Part shown: positions 31,934-43,240 of the stretch, one piece after another
Layout of the letters: each line of letters begins with the position of its first letter
Position numbering within the stretch: the stretch's first letter is position 1
Assembly (NCBI RefSeq): GCF_000218685.1
Contig: NW_006763290.1
Span: forward strand, 4,056,908 to 4,120,907
Direction: 5' to 3'
DNA: 64,000 nucleotides
Source of the DNA: Serpula lacrymans var. lacrymans S7.9
Taxonomy: Eukaryota > Basidiomycota > Agaricomycetes > Boletales > Serpulaceae
Translations under genes and position numbers: made by a program
The notes under the pieces: model-generated
The model's input: the letters and a program-made list of their open reading frames with translations, nothing else
What the model was told of the DNA's origin: nothing
Databases searched by the model: none

Positions 31934-33930
31934 ATGGTGAATGCACTGTGGCTGGATAGTCTACACACTTTAAGACAAACGATGTGCATGCGCAAAAGAC
32001 AGGCGATGGACACACTCTCTGGTTGCAGGTCAGTGAAGCAGCCTCGCCTGACTTACTTTACAGTCGCAGACACCAGCCTTATAGGCAACCACACCATTCC
32101 TCCTTCAGATACACACAGTAGCACATCCTCGGATGATACATCGTCAGTCTGCCTTCGTCCTTGGTCTGTCCACAATGCTTCGCTGTCACACCCCTTCTGT
32201 CGTCATTCCAATTTCCTCACTAAACACTACCCCCTCCACTCGCCTCTCCCTCCTCGCACTATTTCATCTCGCTCTTTCGCTGCACATGCTATATCACTTC
32301 CCTCGACAACCACTATGTCGTCACTCCCCTCTCCACCCTCGCAACGCAACCAGCTGTCGTATTATGATATGAAATTCCTGAAGTGTCGGATGCACATCTT
32401 CGACAAACAGGTAAATTCTTTCCGTTTCTCGTCCCAGATCTTCTCTGATTTATTTTCGCCTGAGAGCACAAAGCTGAAGTACAAGAAAAAAGGTTGTTGG
32501 ATCGAAAAGACATGGAGGAGAAAATATATCTTTGTGGGCGCGACGCGGGTATGCTCTTTGATCTCTATTTCCTATCATCATTTACGAACTCTCTCAGGAT
32601 ATTCTGGCGACAAGCATACCTTCCTAGGTGCATCTTTGCACTAACTGTTTTCTACTAACGTCTGATGCCCAAAATCTACAGAACTATTATATTATAGAGC
32701 CCACATCGCCGATCCAAACGAACGAGATCCGAGCAAACCCTTTTCTGAGGGAGGTTTTGATTTAATTGCTCAGTACATCCACGCTAAAAACTCCTCTTAG
32801 GAAGAGAAAGTTACACACTTACAACGTGCAATTGTGAAAGCGGCGGAATCACTAAATGGGTTAGTCGCACTACTTATTTCTACTTCCAGAATTTTGCCAT
32901 TTTCAGTAGGCCAAAGCCAGCGCCGCTCTTTATCCCTTCATATGACCAGCGTCGTCTTTTCGCCAGAGAAAAGGATGAAGAAATAGCAAAGCAGTTACCG
33001 CCCAAGCGAGCACCTCTGCCAGCTGCATTGCCGCCTCCCGACGACGCTGAAGTGGACGCACTCCTTGCGAAAAAGGGCGTTATATCCAAAATTTTTAGAG
33101 AACAGGTCATTGATAAGGATTTGTGCCGCTTGCAGCCCGGTCAATGGCTAAATGATGAGATTATCAATTTCTATGGCCAGATGGTTATGGCACGCTCTGA
33201 AGGTATCAAAGTAAATTCCACCACAGCACTAGTGCAGCGGCATGAGAGGAAACCTCCCAAATCGCAGGCGTTAGATGTGCATTATTTCAGTACATTTTTC
33301 TGGACCAAGCTAAAAGGGGAAGGATACGAACGCGCAAGATTAGCAAAATGGACGAAAAAGGTCGGCTACTTTAGAGATCTCACTCAGGCGTCAGCGATTA
33401 CAACTTGCTTCTCTTTTCATTCAGTTCGACCTTTTTGCTAAGGACATTGTTCTTATTCCCATTAACCATAACAACTCCCATTGGACGTGTGCTGCTATCA
33501 ACTTCCGACGAAAACGCATAGAAGCATATGACAGTATGAATCTTCATCCGGGGCATGTCTTCAAGGTATGTGGTAAAGGGCTGGTATCACTCTTAGGTTT
33601 ATCCTTCGTGTCTAAACAGATTCTGCGTCACTATCTTGATTTGGAACATCGGAGCAAGAAGAAGAAACCATTTGACTTCGGTGGTTGGGAAGACTACAGC
33701 TCGGGGGTAAAATCAATCCATATATTTGAAATTGGCTATACCCTGACACATCCTTTTGCAGGATACCCCACAGCAGGAAAATGGGTCTGACTGTGGCGTC
33801 TTCACCTGCCAGTTTCTGGCTTCCCTTGCTCGTGGTGAGGAATCGTTCAGGTTTACACAACAAGACATGTTATATCTTCGGAGACGCATGATCTGGGAGA
33901 TCGGACACGCAGAGCTCCGTGAAGATGTAT
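31934..33930 (+). CDS. ULP1: Ulp1-like SUMO (sentrin) protease
   Basis: A cysteine protease of family C48, which in fungi matures SUMO and removes it from targets, often at nuclear pores. The N-terminal part (KQPRLTYFTVADTSL) is low-complexity and its start is uncertain; ATG 31934 is the longest choice, ATG near 31981 is possible. Several introns follow. The catalytic part begins near 33028: FREQVIDKDLCRLQPGQWLN, DEIINFYGQMVMAR, LDVHYFSTFFWTKL. After an intron it has VLIPINHNNSHWTCAAI (catalytic His) and RRKRIEAYDSMNLHP (catalytic Asp). After two more introns it has DTPQQENGSDCGVFTCQFLA (oxyanion Gln and catalytic Cys). The stop is at about 33928. All catalytic residues are present, so the gene is probably functional. 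Confidence 0.88.
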
Positions 33931-34090
33931 AAGCTGTTGCGTATTTATAACCATTTATAACCCTAGGTGCTCGTACTTCACTCACAGCAGCATGATTTAT
34001 CTGCCTTGAAATATTTACATTAAACTAGAGTACGTCGAGTTTCCTCTTAAGAATCCAGAGTGGATTTGTTTGCAGTGCCGGTTAAGTAAC

Positions 34091-34756
34091 ATTATAGCAT
34101 GTCTACAACAGGAGTGATCCAAGGAGTTTTACAGAGAGACGAACCTAGTCACAAAACAGCCCGGGAGTCGCTTATACGCAATGCACAAAGGATATGTACT
34201 GTTCTACACAAGCAGTCAGTCGCTCACCAGTCAGTATTTTCATGGGCATTTGGCTTGTTAGTGGGGTATTGTGCATGAAGGTTGAAGAACTGAGCCAAGA
34301 GCAACACGGCCTTCACTTCAAGGCAAACACTGCGACCACAGAACAGCTAGAAGATACTTTCTTGTCGGTATTAGGAACAAAAATGAAAGATATAGCATCG
34401 CACCTTTGGATTGTCGTACAAAGGCTTCTCAAAAGTCCCAATGATCGGCGCGTGAAACTGAGACAAAACAATGATGACATGCTGGCAGGCTTTGCACCAC
34501 TGGTGGAGAATGACCTTGGCGAACTGGGTGGTACCGAGGAGCTTGCAAGAGACAGCGAGCATGATGAAGAGAGCCCTATGAAAAAAAGCCAGAAGCGAGC
34601 AGGGGCAAGAAATGCTGCGCTGCTGATGATTGTGAGTGAATTGTCACTAGGCTGTTGACAACTAGTAACCATAGCTAGAAAACGGTCATTTGCATTAGTA
34701 TCTTCCTTCAAAGCTCGAACGAAAGATGTAATTACCTTCAAGCAATACTAGGAATA
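34091..34756 (+). pseudogene. DUF6589-domain protein, 5' part (split by copia element 2)
   Basis: Reads SVAHQSVFSWAFGLLVGYCA near the start, with a stop soon after, then EDTFLSVLGTKMKDIASHLW, RRVKLRQNNDDMLAGF, a charged segment and KRAGARNAALLMI, then a probable intron (GTGAGT..CTAG) and CNYLQAILGIF. The protein is cut at the ATTTT target site by copia element 2 and resumes at 39848. Proteins of this type are common and multicopy in mushroom genomes; the function is unknown. Confidence 0.75.
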
Positions 34757-34760
34757 TTTT

Positions 34761-35100
34761 TGTTAGAAAATGCGAGTCGACAAAGACAAGCGCCGTACGA
34801 AGGGAAAGTATGGTGCAGGACACCATACTAGGAAAGTGTAGTGGTAGGATGGCCCGTGTGTTTTGATGGGGCAATTTACCCCCTTAGTTATACTTCCGTT
34901 CGAGTTTAAAAACCTTCATAGCAACGATCGCCCACCTCAGAGCTTCGCCCACAAAGTCTGAGGTGAGGATCTTATACCTTCCTTGTTTTTGTGATATACT
35001 TACTCTGTACCTAGCATTTGGTTTATATTAGGTACGCAAATACATTCTTAGAGCTTCGCCCACGAAGTCTGAGCATTTGGTTTATATTAGATCTCTTTGA
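34761..35100 (+). repeat. 5' LTR of copia element 2, with leader intron and spliced copy
   Basis: 340 bp, TGTTAGAAAATG..CTCTTTGA. H1 CCTCAG..GTCTGAG (34935-34962), intron GTGAGG..CCTAG (34963-35014, 52 nt), T1 CATTTGGTTTATATTAG (35015-35031), a spacer starting GTACGC, H2 (35049-35073) and T2 identical to T1 (35074-35090). TTTAAAAA about 30 bp before CCTCAG may be the TATA box. Confidence 0.95.
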
Positions 35101-35112
35101 GGTTATGAGCCC
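35101..35112 (+). promoter_or_regulatory. Primer-binding site overlapping the Gag start codon
   Basis: GGTTATGAGCCC abuts the 5' LTR and is complementary to the anticodon stem-loop of initiator tRNA-Met. The ATG in it (35105-35107) is the first codon of the Gag-Pol frame (MSPASETTYPEKD), so primer anticodon and start codon coincide. Confidence 0.85.
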
Positions 35113-38100
35113 TGCGAGTGAGACAACGTACCCTGAAAAAGACACCCTTGGGGTGCCAAAGCTCGAGCCGGATGGCTCGAACTGGTCGATGTACAAAACT
35201 CGCCTCGAATGGGCCCTTGCTGACCGAGACTGCGTCGAGCACCTCCATGGCACAGCAAAAAGGCCGATACCACTATCCCAGACCACTAGCCAGACTGCTA
35301 GCCAGGCCACAGCGACGACATCTCCTCCTGCAACAGTCAGCAAGGCTGATCAAGAAGCACTTGATGCCTGGGTAAAAAAGGAGTACCGCGCGCGAAATAT
35401 ATTAGGTCGCACCATACCTGATTCGACGCTGCGAAGGATCCTAAACAAGCCCACCGTCGCCGACATGTGGGTCATGATCTGTCAAGAAAACGAGAACAAA
35501 ACGGAGCTAGTTCAGTCCGAGCTAAGAGAAAGGTTGTCGAACCTACGCTGCACCGAGAAAGGAGACTTGCGCGCACATTTGGACAAGATTCGCGCGCTAT
35601 GGGAACAGCTCAGCGCAGCAGGAGTCCAACTAGCAGACAAAGAACTCACCTCCAGCATCATCATGTCTTTGCCGCACTCATACGCCACCTACCTATCGCA
35701 CCTGTCAGCGTCTGCCCATATGTCAAAGCAGACCTTGGACCCAGAGACACTGATCTCGTACCTTCTCCAAGAATACGACCGACAGACCATATTCAGAAAA
35801 CGCCCGACAGCGAAATCAGAGGACATTGCTATGTCAGCCACCGGAGGACAAGGATCGTCCAAACGTGGAAGTCGAGGCGGAAGAGGTCGCTGCAAGAAAG
35901 GAAAATCATCTGGCGGCAGAGACAACAAGGATACCAGCGAGCTTGAATGCTGGAACTGCGGTGGAAAGGGACACAGGTCACACCAGTGCCCAAGTGAGAA
36001 GCGTGAGCGCTCCACAAAGAATGAGTCAAAAGGGGACTCACCAGGAGACAAGAAAGAAGAGGGGCAAACGGGCGATGCAAAGGGAAAGAAGCCTGAAAAG
36101 GCGAACCTTGCTGTCCATGTCCAATGCGACGGCGCGAGCCTATCAGATTTTGAAGAAGGCGCGTGGAGCGCCCTCACTCACCAACTCGCCATGAACGCGA
36201 GGCCCAAGAGTCCCATTGAAATCTATGACTCTGGCGCTACGAGCCACTTCACCCCCCATCAACACCTCCTACTCAATTACCGCACAATTGCACCTTACCC
36301 TATAAGCGTGGCAAACCAAGACTCCTTCTCTGCTGTAGGAACAGGGGATATGATGATTAGTGTCCCCAATGGCGCCCATAAAGACACGCAAGTGCGCCTG
36401 AGAGACGTGTTATACGCACCAAATTTGGCCTACACCCTAGTTTCCATAGGCTGTATGGATAAGGCAGGCTACAAGGCCGTCTTTGCGAAAATCGAATGCG
36501 TTATCTATGACCCGAGAGGAAAAATAAGAGGACACATACCTAAAGTAGGTGGTGTGTACCAGTCGCGAGGCACAAATCTTCGCCACGAAAGCGCCAATGC
36601 AGCTGTTGAGCGCATATCTGCCACTGAACTCCACAAGCGCCTTGGCCATATAGCCATTGATGCAGCAAAGCGCATGGTGTCGAAGGGCTTGATCCATGGG
36701 GTAGAACTCCTGGAGGATAGGGTAACAGACACTTTCTGTGAAACTTGTGTCCGCGCCAAGGGCAAGCGCGAGGCAATCCCTAAAGTGAAACTGGGTGAGC
36801 ATGCACAGGAATATGGCCAGGAGATCCACACCGACCTATGGGGACCTGCACCAGTCGAAACACTGGGTGGAAAACGGTACTATGTTGCCTTTACGGACGA
36901 TAAAACACGCGAAACACATGTTTATCTACTGCGCGATAAATCTGACACTTTCTGTCAATTCCAAATGTATGAGGCCTGGGTCCGCAACCACATGAATGCA
37001 GCAATCAAAGTCTTACATAGCGACAGGGGTGGCGAATATGTGAGCAATGCGTTTAGTGACTATCTGAGAGATAGAGGAATTATGAGGAAACTCACAGTGC
37101 ACAACACCCCCAAACAGAACGGTGTCGCGGAGCGCGTGAACCATACCCTACTTGAGAAAGTACGCGCCCTCTTACTTAGCAGTGGCCTGCCGAAATTCCT
37201 GTGGGGGGAAGCCATCAAACATGCATGTTGCTTGAAGAACCGCACCTCCATCAAGGCACTAGACAACATGACGCCGTTTGAAGCGGTACATGGTGTCAAG
37301 CCGGATCTTGCTGGCCTACACGATTGGGGCTGCAACGTACTCATGCACAACGCAACTGGCTCAAAGCTTGAGAGCCGAGCTAGGAGGGGTCACTGGGTTG
37401 GTTTTGATACCAAAAGTCTCGGACACCGCATCTATTGGCCAGAGAATCATTCAGTCACTGTTGAGCGCTCAGTGCATTTCAACGTCGGGAATGTACCTGT
37501 AGATGCTGACAACGAACCTCCCTTTGGGCTTGAGGGGGAGTATGATGTCCTGGACCAAGCGCCAAAGGAGAGTGACATTGTAGAAATTAGTGATCACATA
37601 CCTCATCCCGATTCACCCAATCCCCAAGCAATCCCTGACCCACTCTACCCTCAGGATCAAGATCAAGCTGATCCTGATCCCATCCTACCAGCTCCAGTTC
37701 TTCCACCTCCACCTATAGTTGCTCCGCGTTGAAGTACCCGCATTTGCCAGCCAACCCAATATGTTCGCAACCTCCTACAAGGAAAAGGATCAGTATCTGG
37801 AAATAACGGACCCACCCTCCCCAAAGGCATCCAACTGAATGTCGACGATCCGTATGGGAGAGATGAGGAAGAGAGAGATAATGAAGCACTAAGGGATCTC
37901 GCCCAAAATGTAGCCATGGTGGCACGCATGGCAGATCTTGAAGGCGTCGAACCCAGAACTATTGAAGAAGCCCGAAAGCGCCCAGACTGACCAAAATGGG
38001 AAGAAGCGATTAATGAGGAATTGAACAGGCTTTGAGTAGCAGGAACATGGACTTACATTGAGAGACCCAAAGATGCAAACATCGTAGGGAGTAAATGGGT

Positions 38101-39511
38101 GTTCAAGCTAAAGAAAACAGCATCAGGATCTATTGATAAGTACAAGGCAAGGCTTGTAGCACAAGGCTACAGTCAAGTGGAAGGAATAGACTATTTTGAC
38201 ACATTTGCCCCCGTTGCAAAGATGGCATCACTACGAATCATCTTAGCGATGGCTGCTCGAAATGATTGGGAAACTCACCAGATGGATGTAAAAAGTGCAT
38301 ACCTAAACGGCGAACTAGAAGAAAACGAGGTCATCTACATGCGACAACCGCCTGGTTACAACGCACCTGGAAAAGAGACCCAAGTCCTACGCCTAAACAA
38401 GACACTCTATTGCCTGAAGCAGGCCAGCCGCAGGTGGTATCAGACCCTATGCGATGGACTCCAGAAAATCGGTTTAATTTGCTGTGAAACAGACCATGCA
38501 GTTTTTCATAGGCGCAACGAAGGAGAGCTCACCATTATTGCAGTTCATGTAGACGACATGACTCTCGTCACACCGTCAATGACTGAGATAAACCGTTTGA
38601 AATTTGACCTAGGAAAACTCTTCGAAGTTAGTGACCTGGGGGAGCTACATTGGATGTTAGGAATAGAAGTGAAAAGAGACAGAAGCACACGCACCTTATA
38701 CATGTCACAATGCAGCTACCTCGACACTATTGTCAAATGCTTCAACCTAGAAGATGCAAAAATGTTAGCGATCCCAATTGTTGCTAGCACGTACCTGAGT
38801 AAAGATCAGAGCCCCAAGACGCCTGAAGACTACGCAGAAATGCGAAACGTCCCATATCGAGAGGCTGTGGGATCACTGATGTATGCGGTGATTGGCACAC
38901 ACCCCAATATCGCGCATGTTGTTGCAATTCTTTCTCGTTTTGTCGAGAACCCAGGTCCGGCCCATTGGGAGGCAGCAAAAAGGGTGATCCAGTACCTAAA
39001 AGGGAGCAGAGAGCTATGGTTAGCATACGGTCCGGAAGAACAGCCACTTACAGGATACACCGACACAGATGGGAGTATGAACGAGAACAGGCGAGCCATA
39101 TCAGGCTATGCCATGATGCTTGATGGTGGCGCCGTCTCGTGGTACTTGAAGCAACAAGAAATTGTCGCGTTATCAACGACAGAGGCCGAGTATGTGGCTG
39201 CAACACATGCCACCAAGGAACTACTGTGGGCGAGGATGTTCATCAGCAAACTCTTCAATCAAGCCTTACCACCAACCATCCTCCTGTGTGATAATCAATC
39301 AGCCATAGCACTTTCAAAGGACGGTCAATACCACGCGCGAACCAAACATATTGATGTTTGGTACCATTTCATTCGGCATACCATCGAAGAAGGGAAGATC
39401 GAGATTACTTATTGCCCAACTGAAGAGATGGCAGCCGACGTGCTCACCAAGTCCTTGCCCTCTGCAAAGGTGAAACATTTTGCGGCTGCATTAGGCCTAC
39501 GTACCGCTTGA
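35105..39511 (+). pseudogene. Copia Gag-Pol polyprotein with three TGA codons
   Basis: Gag starts MSPASETTYPEKD at the primer-site ATG. The zinc knuckle is CWNCGGKGHRSHQC. Protease IYDSGATSHFTPH is intact. Integrase has LHKRLGHIAIDAA, a CxxC pair (CETCVRAKG), HTDLWGPAPVE, VLHSDRGGEYVSNAF and HNTPKQNGVAERVNHTL, with D, D and E all present. RT has GSKWVFKLKK, QMDVKSAYLNGELEENEV and AVHVDDMTLVTPS. RNase H has YTDTDGSMNENRRAISGY, LSTTEAEYVAATHA and LLCDNQSAIALS. TGA codons at 37730, 37988 and 38033 break the frame before RT; the first fits CGA-to-TGA (Arg) and the second fits TGG-to-TGA (Trp). Otherwise this is a nearly intact copy. Confidence 0.93.
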
Positions 39512-39518
39512 GGGGGAG

Positions 39519-39842
39519 TGTTAGAAAATGCGAGCCATACGAAGGGAAAGTATGGTGCAGGACACCATACTAGGAAAGTGTAGTGGTAGGATGGCCCATG
39601 CGTTTTGATGGGGCAATTTACCCCCTTAGTTATACTTCTGTTCGAGTTTAAAAACCTTCGTAGCAACGATCGCCCACCTCAGAGCTTCGCCCACAAAGTC
39701 TGAGGTGAGGATCTTATACCTTCCTTGTTTTTGTGATATACTTACTCTGTACCTACAATTTGGTTTATATTAGGTACGCAAATACATTCTTAGAGCTTCA
39801 CCCACAAAGTCTGAGCATTTGGTTTATATTAGATCTCTTTGA
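39519..39842 (+). repeat. 3' LTR of copia element 2
   Basis: 324 bp, with the same hairpin-intron-tract module as the 5' LTR. Here the intron acceptor CCTAG-C reads CCTAC-A, so the 3' splice site is lost in this copy. Confidence 0.95.
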
Positions 39843-39847
39843 ATTTT

Positions 39848-40509
39848 ATCACTCAACATCTGTTCCTCAGTCATTGAAACCCTCTCTCACGCTGGCCTGT
39901 CCGTCAGCCTATCATCCATCTACCAAGCCATAGCATCCCTCTCAAAGGACACCTCTTCACGAATGAAAAAGGCCCTTTGTTCACTGTGCACTGCGATTGT
40001 GTACGACAATTTTGACATCGACTTCAAAACAGCCCAACCAACTGTTGAGAAAAGTGGAAGCTTTGTTAGTGCAACCTCTGCGACAGCCATTCCCCTTTTT
40101 GGCGTGCAGGATCCTGTGCCTCTGCGTTGTTCAGCTCAACTCTGGCAGCGTAATCCCAGAAATCTGTCACCTTCATCTTTCCCACTGATGAATGACAACA
40201 GACTTATGCTTGCATTCCACAAAGAGGACACTTACAGCCGCAAAACTCATCCTGAAAGACTTAGTCCTCGCTATGAAGCTTTTGCATGGCATGTTTGAGA
40301 TATTCTTGTACATCATAGCAGCTTTTTCAAGCACTTCAAGGACGTTCTTGGCAAACCAGAAGCAGTTGAAAAAATACCTGTACACAAAACGGATCAGATC
40401 CCGTTTCGAGCAATGAATATAAAGCAGTCAACAGTGGATGGGAATGTAGAAGTCCTAGAGAGCTTACTTAGGCAGGGAGGCATTGGTGACAAAAATGACA
40501 AAGATTTTG
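39848..40509 (+). pseudogene. DUF6589-domain protein, 3' part
   Basis: Continues the split protein: HAGLSVSLSSIYQAIASLSK, then IVYDNFDIDFKTAQPTVEKS and GSFVSATSATAIPLFGVQDP. Further on are RYEAFAWHVREILVHHSSF and PVHKTDQIPFRAMNIKQSTV. The YDNFDIDFKT motif is characteristic of this family. The reading stops at the solo LTR at 40510 (GIGDKNDKDFVI); no clear continuation is recognised beyond it. Confidence 0.8.
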
Positions 40510-40776
40510 TAATAAACCTATGTGAAACTACAATGGATGTTAGTTTAAGGTGATCTCTAATAAATGTAATGTAACATACCTCAGCCGTTGCCCAAGAGGC
40601 TATAGAAATGACTGAGGTATTCCTATACTAAACCCCCTACTACTTATAGTCGGAGGTGCTACTCGCTACAGTATAATGACTCCTAGGAGAACAATGGTTA
40701 CTCCATGGAGTGGTGGCTATGCTCCATGGAGAACAATGGCTGCTTTGGCAGAGACCGGGTTTATCCGGTTTTGTCA
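40510..40776 (-). repeat. Solo LTR of the copia element 1 family
   Basis: 267 bp, same family as 13516-13802, lacking one of the CTCCTAGGAG palindromes. It has the single-copy leader module. No 5-bp duplication is seen (flanks TTTTG and GGGAT). Confidence 0.88.
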
Positions 40777-42123
40777 GGGATAAACCAGAGAAAATCCACC
40801 TCTTAGGAACTCCCATATCAAGCATTGGAGCACATAACAGCATTACTCTGCCATGGGCAGCCACTAGCTATTTGTTATGCAGATTTCTCTGTGTTTGCAA
40901 AATCCTGGTGCTTTCCATCTTCCCTCTTGTCACACTCTTTTTTTCATTTTTCATTCTTTCTAATTAAACTGCTGGCTATTCAGTCTAACAACTTTTCTAC
41001 ACAGCTGGCTGTTACAATCTGCAGTGTTTCTACACTGTGAATTATTCTTATTATGTGTTCCGCCCCACATAGAGTTGTTCTTTCACTGCTTAGCAGGTCT
41101 TCCCCTGGTGCTATTAATCTGTTGCAACCTTTGTGTGTGCTTCAAAATCCAGGCTGCAGGCTTGTGTTTGTCAACTTTGACGAGTTTACTGCCAACAGTA
41201 CACTCATCGCTCTTGAAGACCAAGGTATCAATCATGGAAGAATTGTGATTGAAGTGTTCCCCTCTGGAAACTTGTCCAGGAGATATGTTCCAAAGGCTGT
41301 ATTGGAGCCTACAGTGGAAGGCGAAGAATCTTGGCCTCCAGTAGTTAACCTAGATGGGTAGGTTCTTTCTCATGTGTTCTCATTTGATTCTTAAAATCTA
41401 CAGTGAACTTGTCTATTGTACGATAGACCAATAGGACCTATACAAGTTAGATCCCACCTACAAATGTCACGTATATCCAGTGCCCCAAATCTTCATGATC
41501 ACCCCATCATCATACCTACATGAGAACCCCACACTAGTGACAGCAAGTAGTACAATGTCTGTCAACAATGATAATGCTGCAGAGCCTGGAAGCAATACTA
41601 GTAAGCTCCCCGGTACACCACATGGACCTGGAAAACAAAAATGTAAGTCTTCTAACATGGCTTCCTCATATATGAGATTTAATAAACCTTCTTGTTAGCA
41701 CTGGAGACAGAAGAGTATGGGACTTACATGGATGAATTTGAAGTTTCAAGTACAGCATTTCCTCCTCAACAAGGTCATAAACGAGCCCACAATCTTGCCC
41801 CAAGTGACATAGCCTGGTGATTGACCCGCAGTACCTTCAAGCAACAACAGAACTTGAACATGGCTTGAGATACACAATGGAAAAATATGGAGGTAAAATG
41901 TTCGAGGTTTAATGACAAGAAAGTGTTAGCAGAAGCAGAAGCACTTACCGCCATGCAAGCGGAGCTACAGAGGAATAATAGGGAATAGGAGAGGCTGAGG
42001 AGGGAAAAACAACAGCATCACTCGAAGAAGAGGCAGATCCTAGTGGATGGTCTGGACGGCCAGTGGACCAATTTGTGCGCTATCCTCTGGTTCATCAAAG
42101 TTTGGAAGTTCTTCAATACATAC
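40777..42123 (+). other. Unidentified coding-like fragment
   Basis: Frames such as ALEDQGINHGRIVIEVFPSG (41200-41360) and VYPVPQIFMITPSSYLHENP (41465-41640), the latter ending in TPHGPGKQK next to a GTAAGT donor, look like exons of one plus-strand gene, with further pieces to about 42120. I do not recognise the family. Stops in the later part suggest decay, and a solo LTR follows. Confidence 0.35.
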
Positions 42124-42545
42124 TGTGACAACACCAAAAAGATACAATCTTGGGGCACTGGAGCACAACCTCAAAGGCTACAACTCAAGGAATAATGGTA
42201 CAACCTATCAAAGGAGGGAGGCTGTCTTCACCAATGTTGGTATACACTAGGAGAGGACTTGCTGAGTCCTTCCCCATGTATTGCTCAGGTATATATACTA
42301 CAATACATGAGGTACTGTATAGTTGTAAATAAAGTTTAAAGTCTGATATCTAGCATGTGACCAGTCACATGTTGAGTCTAGACACTGGTCAGGTGATGTG
42401 TCACATGATCGGTCATGTGACTATAAAAAGTCCGAAACATAAAGTAAAGTAAATGGTCACGTGATCAGTCACGTGACTTGCAAAATGAAGAGTAAAAGTA
42501 CAAAAAAGTAAAGCATAAATAGGTGCTGGTACGTTAATAGTAACA
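42124..42545 (+). repeat. Solo LTR, family A, TSD CATAC
   Basis: 422 bp, TGTGACA..AGTAACA, with CATAC at 42119-42123 and 42546-42550. TATATATAC and CACATG/CACGTG inverted repeats are present as in the other family-A copies. Confidence 0.95.
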
Positions 42546-42550
42546 CATAC

Positions 42551-43240
42551 AATATCTTGCCCTCAACTAAAGAAGTCCCTAGGTCTATTCTTGCACACCC
42601 TAGCACTGTGACACTGCAAGATACTGGGACAGCGTAGATGCATTCTTTGTCAAAGCAAGATCTTTTTCTGAGTTCCACAATGTCATCAAAATTGCAAAAC
42701 AGAAGTATCACCTGGATAAGTGGGCAGGATGAGTGTTGGATATCTCAAATGACGCACTCAGATTAAGAATTTTGAATGTAATTACTATAATTTCACAGGT
42801 AGCAAATAGTATTGAGTGTGAATAGACTACTGCAAAATATACTGTATGCACTGACGTTGTACACTGCATGTGTGATTACCAGGTGATCAGCAGGCAACAA
42901 GTGGGTGACACATTTCATTGGCCTTGAAATGACTTATTTCATTCGCTACCAGAATGAGAATGAATTTTTTTATCTTGATATGACTGAACACATGAACCAA
43001 AAAGTACATATTTGCACTGTCATTTGAGGTGTTTTACATGGCAGATTTCGCAAAATAATAGATATCCAAGTCAATTTTGAACGTTATAAACACATTTCAC
43101 CAAGGCAACATTTCTGCTTGTGTAGAGGATTAAATATTTGCTAGAATACTATATCTTGAATGGATTTTTCTATTGATGGCAAATATGAACTTTTTGGTAG
43201 GTAAATTGGTGATATAAATATTATATTTAGGTTACAATTT
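42551..43240. other. Intergenic sequence
   Basis: 42551-42730 may continue the fragment left of the solo LTR (PRSILAHPSTVTLQDTG). The rest is AT-rich without a recognisable gene. Confidence 0.35.

Larger units (their letters stand above)
34761..39842 (+). mobile_element. Ty1/copia element 2, full length, TSD ATTTT
   Basis: A 5082-bp element with 5' LTR 34761-35100 and 3' LTR 39519-39842, flanked by ATTTT at 34756-34760 and 39843-39847. A primer site follows the 5' LTR and a polypurine tract (GAGGGGGAG) precedes the 3' LTR. The LTRs are nearly identical except for a 16-bp length difference near the start and a few bases, so insertion is fairly recent. The Gag-Pol frame is continuous apart from three TGA codons. 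It is inserted in a DUF6589 gene. Confidence 0.97.

Noticed and set aside
35689..36177. Minus-strand frame of 162 codons inside copia element 2
   Set aside because: It is antisense to the Gag frame, which has clear motifs.
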